A DNA stretch of 64,000 nucleotides from Gari tellinella (Eukaryota > Mollusca > Bivalvia > Cardiida > Psammobiidae): positions 18,437,189 to 18,501,188 of the forward strand of contig OV277869.1 in NCBI GenBank assembly GCA_922989275.2, given 5' to 3'. Both the position numbers and the translations under genes were made by a program. Below are positions 9,650 through 17,889 of the stretch, one piece after another. The number at the start of each line of letters is the position of its first letter. Position 1 is the stretch's first letter. Under the pieces are notes generated by a model that was not told where the DNA came from, did no database searches, and worked only from the letters and a program-made list of their open reading frames with translations.

Positions 9650-11320
9650 ATGCCACCAGTAACCACGACCCCGTCAGCCTTTAGATGTAACAAGCATCAA
9701 GGTGATCCAATCACAGAGTTCTCTCTCATCTATCAAAAGGTCATGTGTTTGCGGTGTGCCACCGCCCAGCATGACAACTTCACTGACTTCGTCCCCATAT
9801 CTGAACATGTGACAGAAAAGAAACAAGACGCAAACACACTCCTTGAGCAGATCGCAGCGTTTGCTAAAATGGCAAGAGGTTTCCAAACAGATCGACGAAA
9901 GTTTGTTGAAAATCTGAAACAAGCAGAAGGCCATATTAAAGGTACAATAAAGAAATGGAAAACGAGATTAAACCGGCATATTGATATCCTTGAAAATAAG
10001 TTGATTAACAATCTGTCGAAGCTTGTCGGTGCTGAGAATACTAGTGCCAAAGATGTCATGACCGAGATCCATGTTCTAGAGGGACAGTTAAATCACCTGA
10101 AAGAACGTATCTATGATGTTATTAAAAGAGGTAAAGATGTTGAAGTTATAACTACTGTGATTGAAGAGAAGAACGCTTTTAGTAAACTACGCAATGGATT
10201 TGACTTACCAAGTGAAAAGATCGCAAATAGAACTGTAAATTTCCAACTTTCTCCTGCCATTTCAGATTTCATTAAACGAGTGAATGAACTTGGTGAAATA
10301 CAGATTAATGACGGCCAAAGCACGATGGCTTCCCCTGACCTTCAGTTGTCAATGGGCGGCTCTCATTTACAATTACCGAGAGATTCACGTGTCGGTAGTA
10401 AACTTTCACATTACACAGGAACGGGAACTGTATCAAGGGCATCTTTGGCACGATTCACTCCAAGGGAAATATTCCACCGAGAAAAAGGTGCAGTGACGAT
10501 GCGCCGTCCCCCTCCTTCTGAGATAGGCTACAGTATACAAGAAGCAGGTCGCCTCGGAACAGATGCTTCAACTGTCTTCACCGCCGACCACGTCGGTCCT
10601 TGCAATCTAACTGGAGTTGTTGGTCTTGAATCCGGTTTGATTGTTGTTTGTGATGCAAAACATAAATGCATGCAGCTGGTCAATCGACGAAGTGAGATTC
10701 TTGATGACCTAATATTTCACTATACACCGTGCCACCTCACCCGTGTCTCTGACAACAGCTTTGCAATCAGCTTTACACAGAAAGATTTCATCAGTATCTT
10801 CCAAATGTCCAACTACCGTCTAACTAACGTCAAGGATGTCCAGATTGGCGGCATTGGGGGAAGTTATAGCATCGCCGCCTGTAAGAACAGAATCGCCGTA
10901 TGTCGCAAAGGAGAGATCAGGATCGTTTCCAACACTGATGACGATTCCCCGCTTCAGACAATACCGATCACAACTATCTCGCCGAACATCGCCATGTCAG
11001 ATGGTGGAACCAGAATTTATATGACGGACACCAGAGCCAGCAAGGTCATCTGCATGTCAGACTTTGGACAACGAATATGGGAGTTCTTTAGGAGTCACAT
11101 GCAGCCACAGAGTATTGCCCTGGACTTGAACCAGTTATTTATAGCTGACTCTGGTGGACGAGTATTCATCGTATCTACATACGGGGACTTGATCAAAGTG
11201 ATCACGTGCGGAGGTCAGCTACGTGGAGTCTCGGTGGATCCAATGTCGGGAAATTTACTTCTTACTCAAGACAGTAGGGAAAAAACAAGGTCTAGAACTG
11301 TGAGGCTCGTGGCAGTGTGA
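9650..11320 (+). CDS. B-box / coiled-coil / NHL-like beta-propeller protein (TRIM-like, no RING)
   Basis: Seen: a 556-residue frame from the ATG at 9650. Residues 13-41 look like a B-box (C13xxH16, C33xxC36, H41), but the middle zinc-ligand pair usual in B-box 2 is not evident. Residues ~55-190 are charged and heptad-like (coiled coil). Residues ~195-300 form a polar S/T/R-rich linker. Residues ~305-556 contain repeating beta-strand blades of the NHL/6-bladed propeller sort (GPCNLTGVVGLESGLIVVCD, QPQSIALDLNQLFIADSGG). No RING finger is encoded upstream in this exon. Such RING-less TRIM-like proteins are abundant in bivalves and usually annotated as TRIM56/TRIM71-like. Substrate and pathway cannot be read from the sequence. 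A good 3' splice site (T-rich tract, then ACTAG) ends at 9631, so the whole coding region sits in one exon behind a 5' UTR intron. An in-frame TTG at 9638 is an unlikely start. Confidence 0.8.
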   Translation: MPPVTTTPSAFRCNKHQGDPITEFSLIYQKVMCLRCATAQHDNFTDFVPISEHVTEKKQDANTLLEQIAAFAKMARGFQTDRRKFVENLKQAEGHIKGTIKKWKTRLNRHIDILENKLINNLSKLVGAENTSAKDVMTEIHVLEGQLNHLKERIYDVIKRGKDVEVITTVIEEKNAFSKLRNGFDLPSEKIANRTVNFQLSPAISDFIKRVNELGEIQINDGQSTMASPDLQLSMGGSHLQLPRDSRVGSKLSHYTGTGTVSRASLARFTPREIFHREKGAVTMRRPPPSEIGYSIQEAGRLGTDASTVFTADHVGPCNLTGVVGLESGLIVVCDAKHKCMQLVNRRSEILDDLIFHYTPCHLTRVSDNSFAISFTQKDFISIFQMSNYRLTNVKDVQIGGIGGSYSIAACKNRIAVCRKGEIRIVSNTDDDSPLQTIPITTISPNIAMSDGGTRIYMTDTRASKVICMSDFGQRIWEFFRSHMQPQSIALDLNQLFIADSGGRVFIVSTYGDLIKVITCGGQLRGVSVDPMSGNLLLTQDSREKTRSRTVRLVAV

Positions 11321-11383
11321 GCCAGTAAAACAAAGAGTTTAACTAATTCACCCCTGACACTTTAATGGAAAATCCCTATTTCC

Positions 11384-11389
11384 AATAAA
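11384..11389 (+). terminator. Poly(A) signal of the TRIM-like gene
   Basis: AATAAA 64 bp after the TGA stop, the spacing expected of a short 3' UTR. Confidence 0.65.
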
Positions 11390-11482
11390 TTCTTGTTCAT
11401 TTGTTATTTAAGGTTGTTTTAAACATGTCTCTGTCTAACCAAGATGTCACACCGACTGACGGAAACTTCAAAGCGCAACCAC

Positions 11483-11636
11483 TTAACCCTTTTATGATCA
11501 AACTTATCGTAAGATGTTACCCATTCACCGCCATATTGTCGTATGCAATGTCGTTTCAAAGTTTAGGCGGCGTCTGATCAGGATCAAAACTGTTTGCAAA
11601 TGTACTTCATGGTGTCATTGAGAGTGAAAGGATTAA
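11483..11636. mobile_element. J-family MITE, internally deleted (154 bp)
   Basis: TTAACCCTTTTATGATCAAA to GAGAGTGAAAGGATTAA. The left arm of the core 1 hairpin is missing and only GGCGTCTGATCAGGATCAAA remains. Confidence 0.7.
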
Positions 11637-12019
11637 TGCCACTCCAATATCGTAGCGAAGAACTTAAATACAGTTTTCAAGAATGTGACATGCTATTATA
11701 TGCTATTATATGCCTTCCTGTGAACCAGGCTTTTTCGCGTATAGCAGATGGACCACCATTTTCTGTATTCGACTCCTTGTATTCCATCCGACCTCGTTTT
11801 CGATAAGCGCGACGGGACTATGTATTCATACGCATGTAAAGGTTCTGTGTTACACTTTGCGACTTTATTTAAGATTTATTTGTTCTACATTGTAACAAAA
11901 ATATTTCTGAATATAAATTGATAGAAGCTTTTTATTTAAGTGTTGGTTGTGTATATTTGAAAGCATATCAGAAACAGCTTACCATGTGCCGTGTTATCAG
12001 CTCTCGGTGTGTATTGCAT

Positions 12020-12130
12020 TACTATCACGCCAAACTCTCTCTTTTGCAAACAATTTGGATATTGATCAGAAGCTGCGTGACGCGGCGTCTGGTCAGGATT
12101 CAAGAAGTTTGTAAAAAACGCATTAATTCC
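12020..12130. repeat. Core 1 hairpin fragment
   Basis: CAAACAATTTGGATATTGAT and GGCGTCTGGTCAGGATTCAA arms around GCTGCGTGACGC. No termini recognised. Confidence 0.45.
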
Positions 12131-12250
12131 AAACTTTAAACGTAACAACGATAGTATGACAGTAACCGTGTAAGAAAGGTAATAATTGCTTACATACATG
12201 TACGTCATAAACACAGTGTAAGGGATTAGTTCCTCTGTATTATTAGTAGT

Positions 12251-12392
12251 GAGTTCCAGACAACGAGAGTATTTCTTTATTTCTGAATTAAACCCTATGG
12301 TGTCACTACTTATTAGAGATGATGCTAGTGAGTAGTAACACCATAGGCTTTGGTGCTGAAATGAGTGATAAAATGTTGGATTTGTTCAAAGT
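12251..12392. mobile_element. E-family MITE, right end replaced
   Basis: GAGTTCCAGACAACGAGAG, the TAAACCCTATGGTGTCACTA / AGTAACACCATAGG core, then a break into the GTCAAGGTCA repeat. Confidence 0.6.
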
Positions 12393-13030
12393 CAAGGTCA
12401 CTGGAGTCAAATCTTTGCCTGCATGGAAAGGTCTTGTCCATATACACATGAATATCAATATTTACTGCTCCTTATCTGAAATCCTGTTGTATCTTTTTGA
12501 TACTTTGTTGTAGGCAACCTTGTAATCAATACACGTGAAACATACTTGGTTTCTTCTGGGACATTCAATTATTGAATGTCCCTGGTTTCTTGAGGGATAA
12601 CTATAGTTTGTCTTCTGGCAATGTCGTCTGCTTTAATTCTGATATTGGCATGGGCTCTGTATATTTAAAAAAATATAAACATGCTACCAATATAACATGA
12701 GTTGGTAGAAAGACAATATAGCTCACAGGTGGCACATTTCGAAATCTGACGCATATGGACGGATGGTTTGGGTTTGAAGCAGAGTCTGAGGTCAAGGTCA
12801 TAGAGGTCAACCTTTTTGCATGCATTGAAAGGTCTTCCCGTCCATATACACATGCATTACCATGTATGAAAGCAATACCCTCAAGAACATATGAGTTATA
12901 AGCATTTTTCAAAGCCTTAACAGGGGCCCTACGTTCAGAGTCAAGGTCACTGGAGTCAAATATTTGCCTGCATGGAAAGGTCTTGTCCATATACACATGA
13001 ATATCAAATATGATAGCAATAGCTCAATGG
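12383..13030. repeat. Interspersed repeat with GTCAAGGTCA / GGAAAGGTCTTG modules
   Basis: Two copies of GTCAAGGTCACTGGAGTCAA followed by GCATGGAAAGGTCTTG occur at ~12393 and ~12942, and a diverged third copy at ~12790. The same modules recur at 63560-63830. The first copy abuts and replaces the right end of an E-family MITE. Confidence 0.65.
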
Positions 13031-13756
13031 AAATTGGAGTTATATGCATTTTTCGAAACATTAACGCAGATTTCGAAACCTAAACGCGGCCATTACACCA
13101 TATATACGCCTTTAATGTATTCCTCCACAGAAGAAATAGTTCCTGGTTATGAGGTCATTACCATGCACCATAAGGAACATTTTATCCTAGCAGTTATCTT
13201 TCAGCAGGTTGAAAGCAATTCACTTGGCAGAATGTTTCTTAGCCTGCTTTTTGTGGTCACCTGTCTTCAAAACTACATGTACAAACAGGTAACGAGTGAA
13301 ACGGACCCTTGAATGGATCCCACATTAGTCTAATAGATGATGGAAATGGATGCTGGAACTTATCAAGTATCAAAAACAGAAACATATATCCATTTTCAAA
13401 TTTTATTATGGCAAATAAACCAAAAATATGGTTCTATAATAACAAGTAGTGAATAAAAATAAAAGTTTGTAATGTAAAAAGGTTCTAGAAAGAGTCCGGG
13501 TGAAACCTATCAAATAAGACCGTCACATTTAATTGGCTTCGTAAAAAGACATTAATAATATTGATCAATAAATATAGTCATGTAAAAAATGCTGAAATCA
13601 CTCATAACAGTCTATAGGTTACAAATCACTAACATGAGCAAATGTTATCACAATGTATCTCTTTGAACCACATACAGGAAATATTGTATATAGTAAAACA
13701 TGTGTTTGGGCTATTCCACAATGGGAGCACAATGGTCTCTACGTACAGACAGTTGC

Positions 13757-13975
13757 TTAACCATTTCCTCCCTGAAACCTCAAATGGACTTTTAAGGGTT
13801 GATTTTATAATATACATGTATGTCAAACTGACAAACAGTGTAGACCCTGATCAGAGGGCTCCTTAAGGAGCCCTCTGATCATGGTCTACACTGTTTGCAT
13901 AGGACAAGTGTACTCCTCACATATACACTGTTTGCAAATGATGCATATATGTGTCACTAGGGTTCAAAGAGTTAA
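13757..13975. mobile_element. B-family TTAA MITE
   Basis: TTAACCATTTCCTCCCTGAA to CTAGGGTTCAAAGAGTTAA. The central hairpin is GATCAGAGGGCTCCTTAAGG and its complement. Parts of the chance frame at 13642-13866 derive from it. Confidence 0.85.
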
Positions 13976-14150
13976 CCCATTGGTCCCTAAAACTTTAAAT
14001 GAACAGTTCCAGTTTCCAATTAAGTCTAATCCAATAATTACTATATAGGGTTGTTTTAAATAAAATGACACACAGTGTAGATACTGATCAGAGTGCTTCT
14101 CTAGGAGCACTCTCATCTGGGTCTACTCTGTTTGTATTTGCTAAGCATAT
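13972..14150. mobile_element. Second B-family MITE in tandem, right end lost
   Basis: It shares the TTAA with the preceding copy: TTAACCCATTGGTCCCTAAA, then a diverged hairpin GATCAGAGTGCTTCTCTAGG. It ends after CTGTTTG. Confidence 0.65.
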
Positions 14151-14303
14151 ATTTTGTTTATCAATTTTTGTTTGAGTATTTAATGAGTTTTGTAGATACT
14201 CGTTTCATCTGGAGCTCTGTATTGAGTAAATAGTGTAATTCTTTGCATTGAATCTGAAGATTTCGAAATCAGAGGTAATTAAACCCTTATTTGATAGTAT
14301 ATG

Positions 14304-14484
14304 TACAGTCAGGACTCAATATAACGACACAGTTCCTTCCTTACAAACATGTCGTTGTAACGAGTCTGTCGTTATATTGTATCTCATATATATATAGCAT
14401 TGTGCAGGTTCGTTCTCTCGGAATTTGTGTCAGTAAGTGAGTAATCCGTTGTAACGGATGTCGTTGTATCGAGTCCTGACTGTA
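14304..14484. mobile_element. H-family TA MITE
   Basis: TA, then CAGTCAGGACTCAATATAAC, with the far end GTATCGAGTCCTGACTG, then TA. The arms hold GTCGTTGTAACGAG. Confidence 0.85.
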
Positions 14485-14489
14485 CATGA

Positions 14490-14722
14490 CATTTTACATA
14501 TCTATATCTGTTTCAGTAACAATATTACTGTATTTAAGATAAAATTATCTTTTACATAATATTTTTACATATCTATTTCTGTTTCAGTAAATTCCTGACT
14601 CTATAGTAAGATAATATTAGTTTTTTACATGATCTTTTACATATCCATTTCTGTTTCATTGAAATCTATATTGTATAGTAAGATAATATTATCTTTTACA
14701 TAACAATTACTGTTTTAGTGAA
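14490..14722. repeat. Short tandem repeat, ~75-80 bp unit, about 3 copies
   Basis: TTTTACATATCTATTTCTGT recurs with flanking GATAATATTATCTTTTACAT at roughly constant spacing. It lies directly after the H-family MITE ending at 14484. Confidence 0.7.
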
Positions 14723-15087
14723 AATACTATAATGGAATTAATTGTTTTATTCTATGAATTCACAAAACAGTTTTCTTAACAGCCTTTATATTTATCATTT
14801 TCAAAAGAATGTTATATGTGGCAATTGCTGTTTACTTAAGTTATTTAAAATACATACAAACACATATTCAATACTTATCATGCATGCTGAACATCAGTTT
14901 TTTTACAACAACAAAAATACACCAACAACATTCAAAGAAAAAACAACAACAAAACAGGCACTAGTTTGCTATCTAAAAATAAAAAAAATAAAAATAAACA
15001 ACATTCACACATTGTAAATATACTATATATGTTGCCTGTAAATACAATATAGTCCTGGCTTACAACCACTCATAAGAAAGCTACTGT

Positions 15088-15275
15088 TACAGTGGAGAAG
15101 ACGATATTCTTTCCTGTTTACACGCTAATGCATTGCAATAAAATGACAACTTGTTTACAATTCTGACTATTAATTTTAATATGAGTGGCAAAAACTGCAA
15201 TGGACAGTAGAAAGTAGGGCAGAAAGCAGAAAGTTTCTGCGTTACTCGCATCCTGCTTTAAGATGTCACCTGTAC
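15088..15275. mobile_element. A-family left half joined to an N-type hairpin
   Basis: TACAGTGGAGAAGACGATAT opens a typical A end, but after ATGAGTGGCAAA the sequence becomes a core 2-like hairpin (GGGCAGAAAGCAGAAAG...CATCCTGC). Confidence 0.5.
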
Positions 15276-15922
15276 TCAACTCCATCAATGATATTTATGG
15301 TGTTGAATACACGTGACAGCTAAATTAATGATGGGAGTAAAGTATATATTTTGTGATAAAGGATCTGCTGGTAGTACTTTATTGTACACAGTAAACATCT
15401 ATCTATACGAGATTCTATTTCAATTTAAAGAATGTCACATGTCACCCACTCCAACTAAGAAACAAAGACTCTCTGTGTATATACAATCAACCATACAAAC
15501 TCATTTGTGTGACATTAAGTTCATATCATATGTACCATAAATAACATTAAAACAACATTATGAGTAAAGTAAAATATAGAAACAACCTAAATGCACATAT
15601 GCACATTTAGTCTCAAGCAGTCCAAAAGCAGTAAACAGTATCTACCACCTTTCTTAAGAGTTTAGTATGTGTTTTTGTTGTGTGGAAAACTCAGGTTTGA
15701 CGTAAAACATACACTGTTATATATATCAAATGATGGGATTAAGAACTTTATTTAGTTTTATAAATTATCAGTTCTCGGAGGTAACAACTATACCAACAAC
15801 TGGAATCTATACTGCAACTCATTAAATCTGTTACTCAATATGTCATCGCTCTAAAAATATAATTTTTTAACAAAGTTGAACATCTTCTGCAAACATTCTA
15901 TCTTTCAACAAGAGTAATCATA

Positions 15923-16112
15923 TACAGTAAAACCTCTATTAGATCACAAGCACTAAAAGAAGGCCAATTGATTGCTTAAAAGACAGGTGACTACCTAAAG
16001 CAAGGTGAACATTAAACATAAAGCTCCTAAAGGAGATTCTGTTTTACATTCACCTTGTTTTCAGCCTTAACCACTTGATAATTAATGGACGTAATAGGGA
16101 GGTTTTACTGTA
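15923..16112. mobile_element. G-family TA MITE, complete
   Basis: TA, then CAGTAAAACCTCTATTAG, with the far end TAATAGGGAGGTTTTACTG, then TA. The centre is a core 2 hairpin (AAAGCAAGGTGAAC...TTCACCTTG). Confidence 0.85.
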
Positions 16113-16197
16113 CTACCTGGTAAATGTATCAATATTTAATGCTGATTCATTGACGCATCTCTGTTTCAACTTGAATAAATAAATAAATATGTAAATA

Positions 16198-16372
16198 CAG
16201 TAAAACCCTCTATTACAACACAACCATTAAACTTATTAGATTTTGTTTTCAGTGTTTGAGGCAGGTGACTGCTTAAAGCAAGATGAAAATAAGGTAAATA
16301 TCTCCTCTAAGAGCTTCCAGTTGTACATTCATCTTGCTTTAAGCTGTAAACTGACATTTACCCATTGGACCC
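16198..16372. mobile_element. G-family MITE, truncated by a B element
   Basis: TACAGTAAAACCCTCTATTA with a core 2 hairpin (AAAGCAAGATGAAAATAAGG...CATCTTGCTTTAAG). The right end is interrupted at the TTAA where the next element begins. Confidence 0.7.
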
Positions 16373-16623
16373 TTAACCCTTTGAACCCTAGTCCCGCATA
16401 TAGGCGTCCTTTTCAAACAGTGTACATGTGAATAGTACACTTGTCCTATGCAAACAGTGAAGACCCAGATCAGAGGGCTCCGAAAGGAGCCCTCAGATCA
16501 AGGTCTTCACTGTTTGTCAAAATGCCAAACATTGACAAAAACAACCCTTAAAAGTCAGAAATGGACTAGACTAAAATGGAAACTGGAATTGTCCATTTAA
16601 AGTTTTAGGGAGGAAAGAGTTAA
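16373..16623. mobile_element. B-family TTAA MITE, reverse orientation, complete
   Basis: TTAACCCTTTGAACCCTAGT to TTTTAGGGAGGAAAGAGTTAA. The hairpin GATCAGAGGGCTCCGAAAGG and its complement lies at the centre. It is flanked on both sides by a ~35 bp direct repeat. Confidence 0.85.
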
Positions 16624-16674
16624 GCTGTAAACTGACATTTACCCATTGGACCCTTAAGCAATGAGTACAACATG

Positions 16675-16902
16675 TACAGTCAAACCTCTCTATTACAACC
16701 AGTAAGTTTTATTACAGGTGACTATTACAACCACTAAGTTGTTTTAATTATCTGGTGTTTATTACAGGTGACTGCTTAAAGCAAGGTGATAGTAAAACAG
16801 AAAGCTCCTTTAGGTTTACTATCATATTGCTTTAAGATGTCACCCTCCTTATACAATCAATAAGAATTTGTTTTAGTGGTCATAATACAGAGGTTTTCTG
16901 TA
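16675..16902. mobile_element. G-family TA MITE, complete
   Basis: TA, then CAGTCAAACCTCTCTATTAC, with the far end ATACAGAGGTTTTCTG, then TA. Core 2 hairpin with AAAGCAAGGTGATAGTAAAA. Confidence 0.75.
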
Positions 16903-17380
16903 CAATAATTCTGTACAAACAGTGTACTTGTGAAGAGTATGAGTGCCCAGACAGGTCACTCAAATGGAATCACTTTAAGAGTAGCCAAAAATGAAATTGG
17001 TGACTCAAAAATGAACACTTACAATTCTTAAAAGAAACAAACCACTCAAAATATTGATTAAGATGGCTTCCATAGCTCAAAGCAATAATGCAGGATCAAA
17101 ATAAAGCAGTCAGCTTTCTTCTATACTTTGCACTAAGCAGTCAGCTTTTTATGGAAGCCATTCTTTTTGAAAAGTATGGTTTATCAACACAATTTTTGTC
17201 AATAAAATTCATCAATAAAGGAATTAAATATTCTTTGTCTTCCAGATACATCTAGATCTAGTAGCAAATGTCAATAGACTTAATATATGTAACAACAGAT
17301 TACAGAAAAATACTGTAAAATCTATAATGAGCGACTATCCAGTGTGATGCCCAATAAGCAGTCAGTTTTAAAATGTGTTG

Positions 17381-17452
17381 CTAAATGCAGGATAGAAATA
17401 ATGCAGAAAGCTCCTGCAGGAGCTTTCTGCATTATTTCTATCCTGCATTTAG
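17381..17452. repeat. Perfect 72-bp palindrome downstream of the ANKAR-like stop
   Basis: Arms CTAAATGCAGGATAGAAATA and its complement meet at CTCCTGCAGGAG without a loop. It belongs to the N group of hairpins (AATGCAG ends, AGAAAGCTCC centre). If transcribed it would form a 36-bp perfect stem. Confidence 0.9.
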
Positions 17453-17459
17453 AAGTAAC

Positions 17460-17617
17460 TTAACCACATGCTTACAAAGTGTCTTTGATAAGTCTGAGAT
17501 CATTGTCAAGCTTTTGATTGGTCAGATCTGAGCATTCTACTCAAATCTGACCAATCAAAAGCTTGGGAACCAGGCTTAATACATGTTAAAATGAAATAAA
17601 CAAAAATGTCTTTAAAT
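17460..17617 (-). other. Probable 3' UTR of the ANKAR-like gene, no canonical poly(A) signal
   Basis: No AATAAA or ATTAAA is visible on the minus strand in the first ~240 bp after the stop. The stretch holds a K-family inverted repeat at 17494-17576 (arms around TTTTGATTGGTCAGAT). The end of the transcript is not placed. Confidence 0.3.
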
Positions 17618-17889
17618 TCATTTCTCTTCTTTCCACGCTGATAACCTCGACTTGAACTGGCTATCAGGGGATGGAGCATTAATTTTGGTTGACTTTGTTG
17701 TTGACCCCGAGACAGGTCGTGTATATGCAGTTGAAGGTCGCGTCATTGTGGAGGATGGTCTACTGTCGTCACTGGACTTGCTCACTACAATACTGGGCGT
17801 CTTTTTCCCTCTGGCAGGTGCTGACACTGCCCGACTCATTACTGTGTGTTGGATTCGAGCCTTCGCCTGGGTCGTCATTGGTCTCTGGC
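17618..17889 (-). CDS. ANKAR: ANKAR-like terminal exon (S/T/P-rich tail), junction unresolved
   Basis: Acceptor TTTCTATAG at 17891-17890. The long frame from there encodes a basic tail with SRPSSTMTRPSTAYTRPVSG and ends FKSRLSAWKEEK, then TGA at 17620-17618. This frame needs one nucleotide from the previous exon, whereas the exon ending at 22933 supplies two. Joined directly, the tail would be read in another frame and stop after about 39 residues. A missed exon of length 3n+2 in the 5-kb intron is the simplest explanation. Membership of this gene is inferred from strand, position and composition. Confidence 0.6.

Noticed and set aside
9674..10323. Minus-strand frames opposite the TRIM-like gene
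   Set aside because: Antisense shadows of the real coding exon with no domain content.
13642..13866. 74-codon plus-strand frame
   Set aside because: Its C-terminal part is read from the B-family MITE and the rest shows no protein character. Similar SVDPDQ-type peptides in other frames come from the GATCAG hairpin cores.
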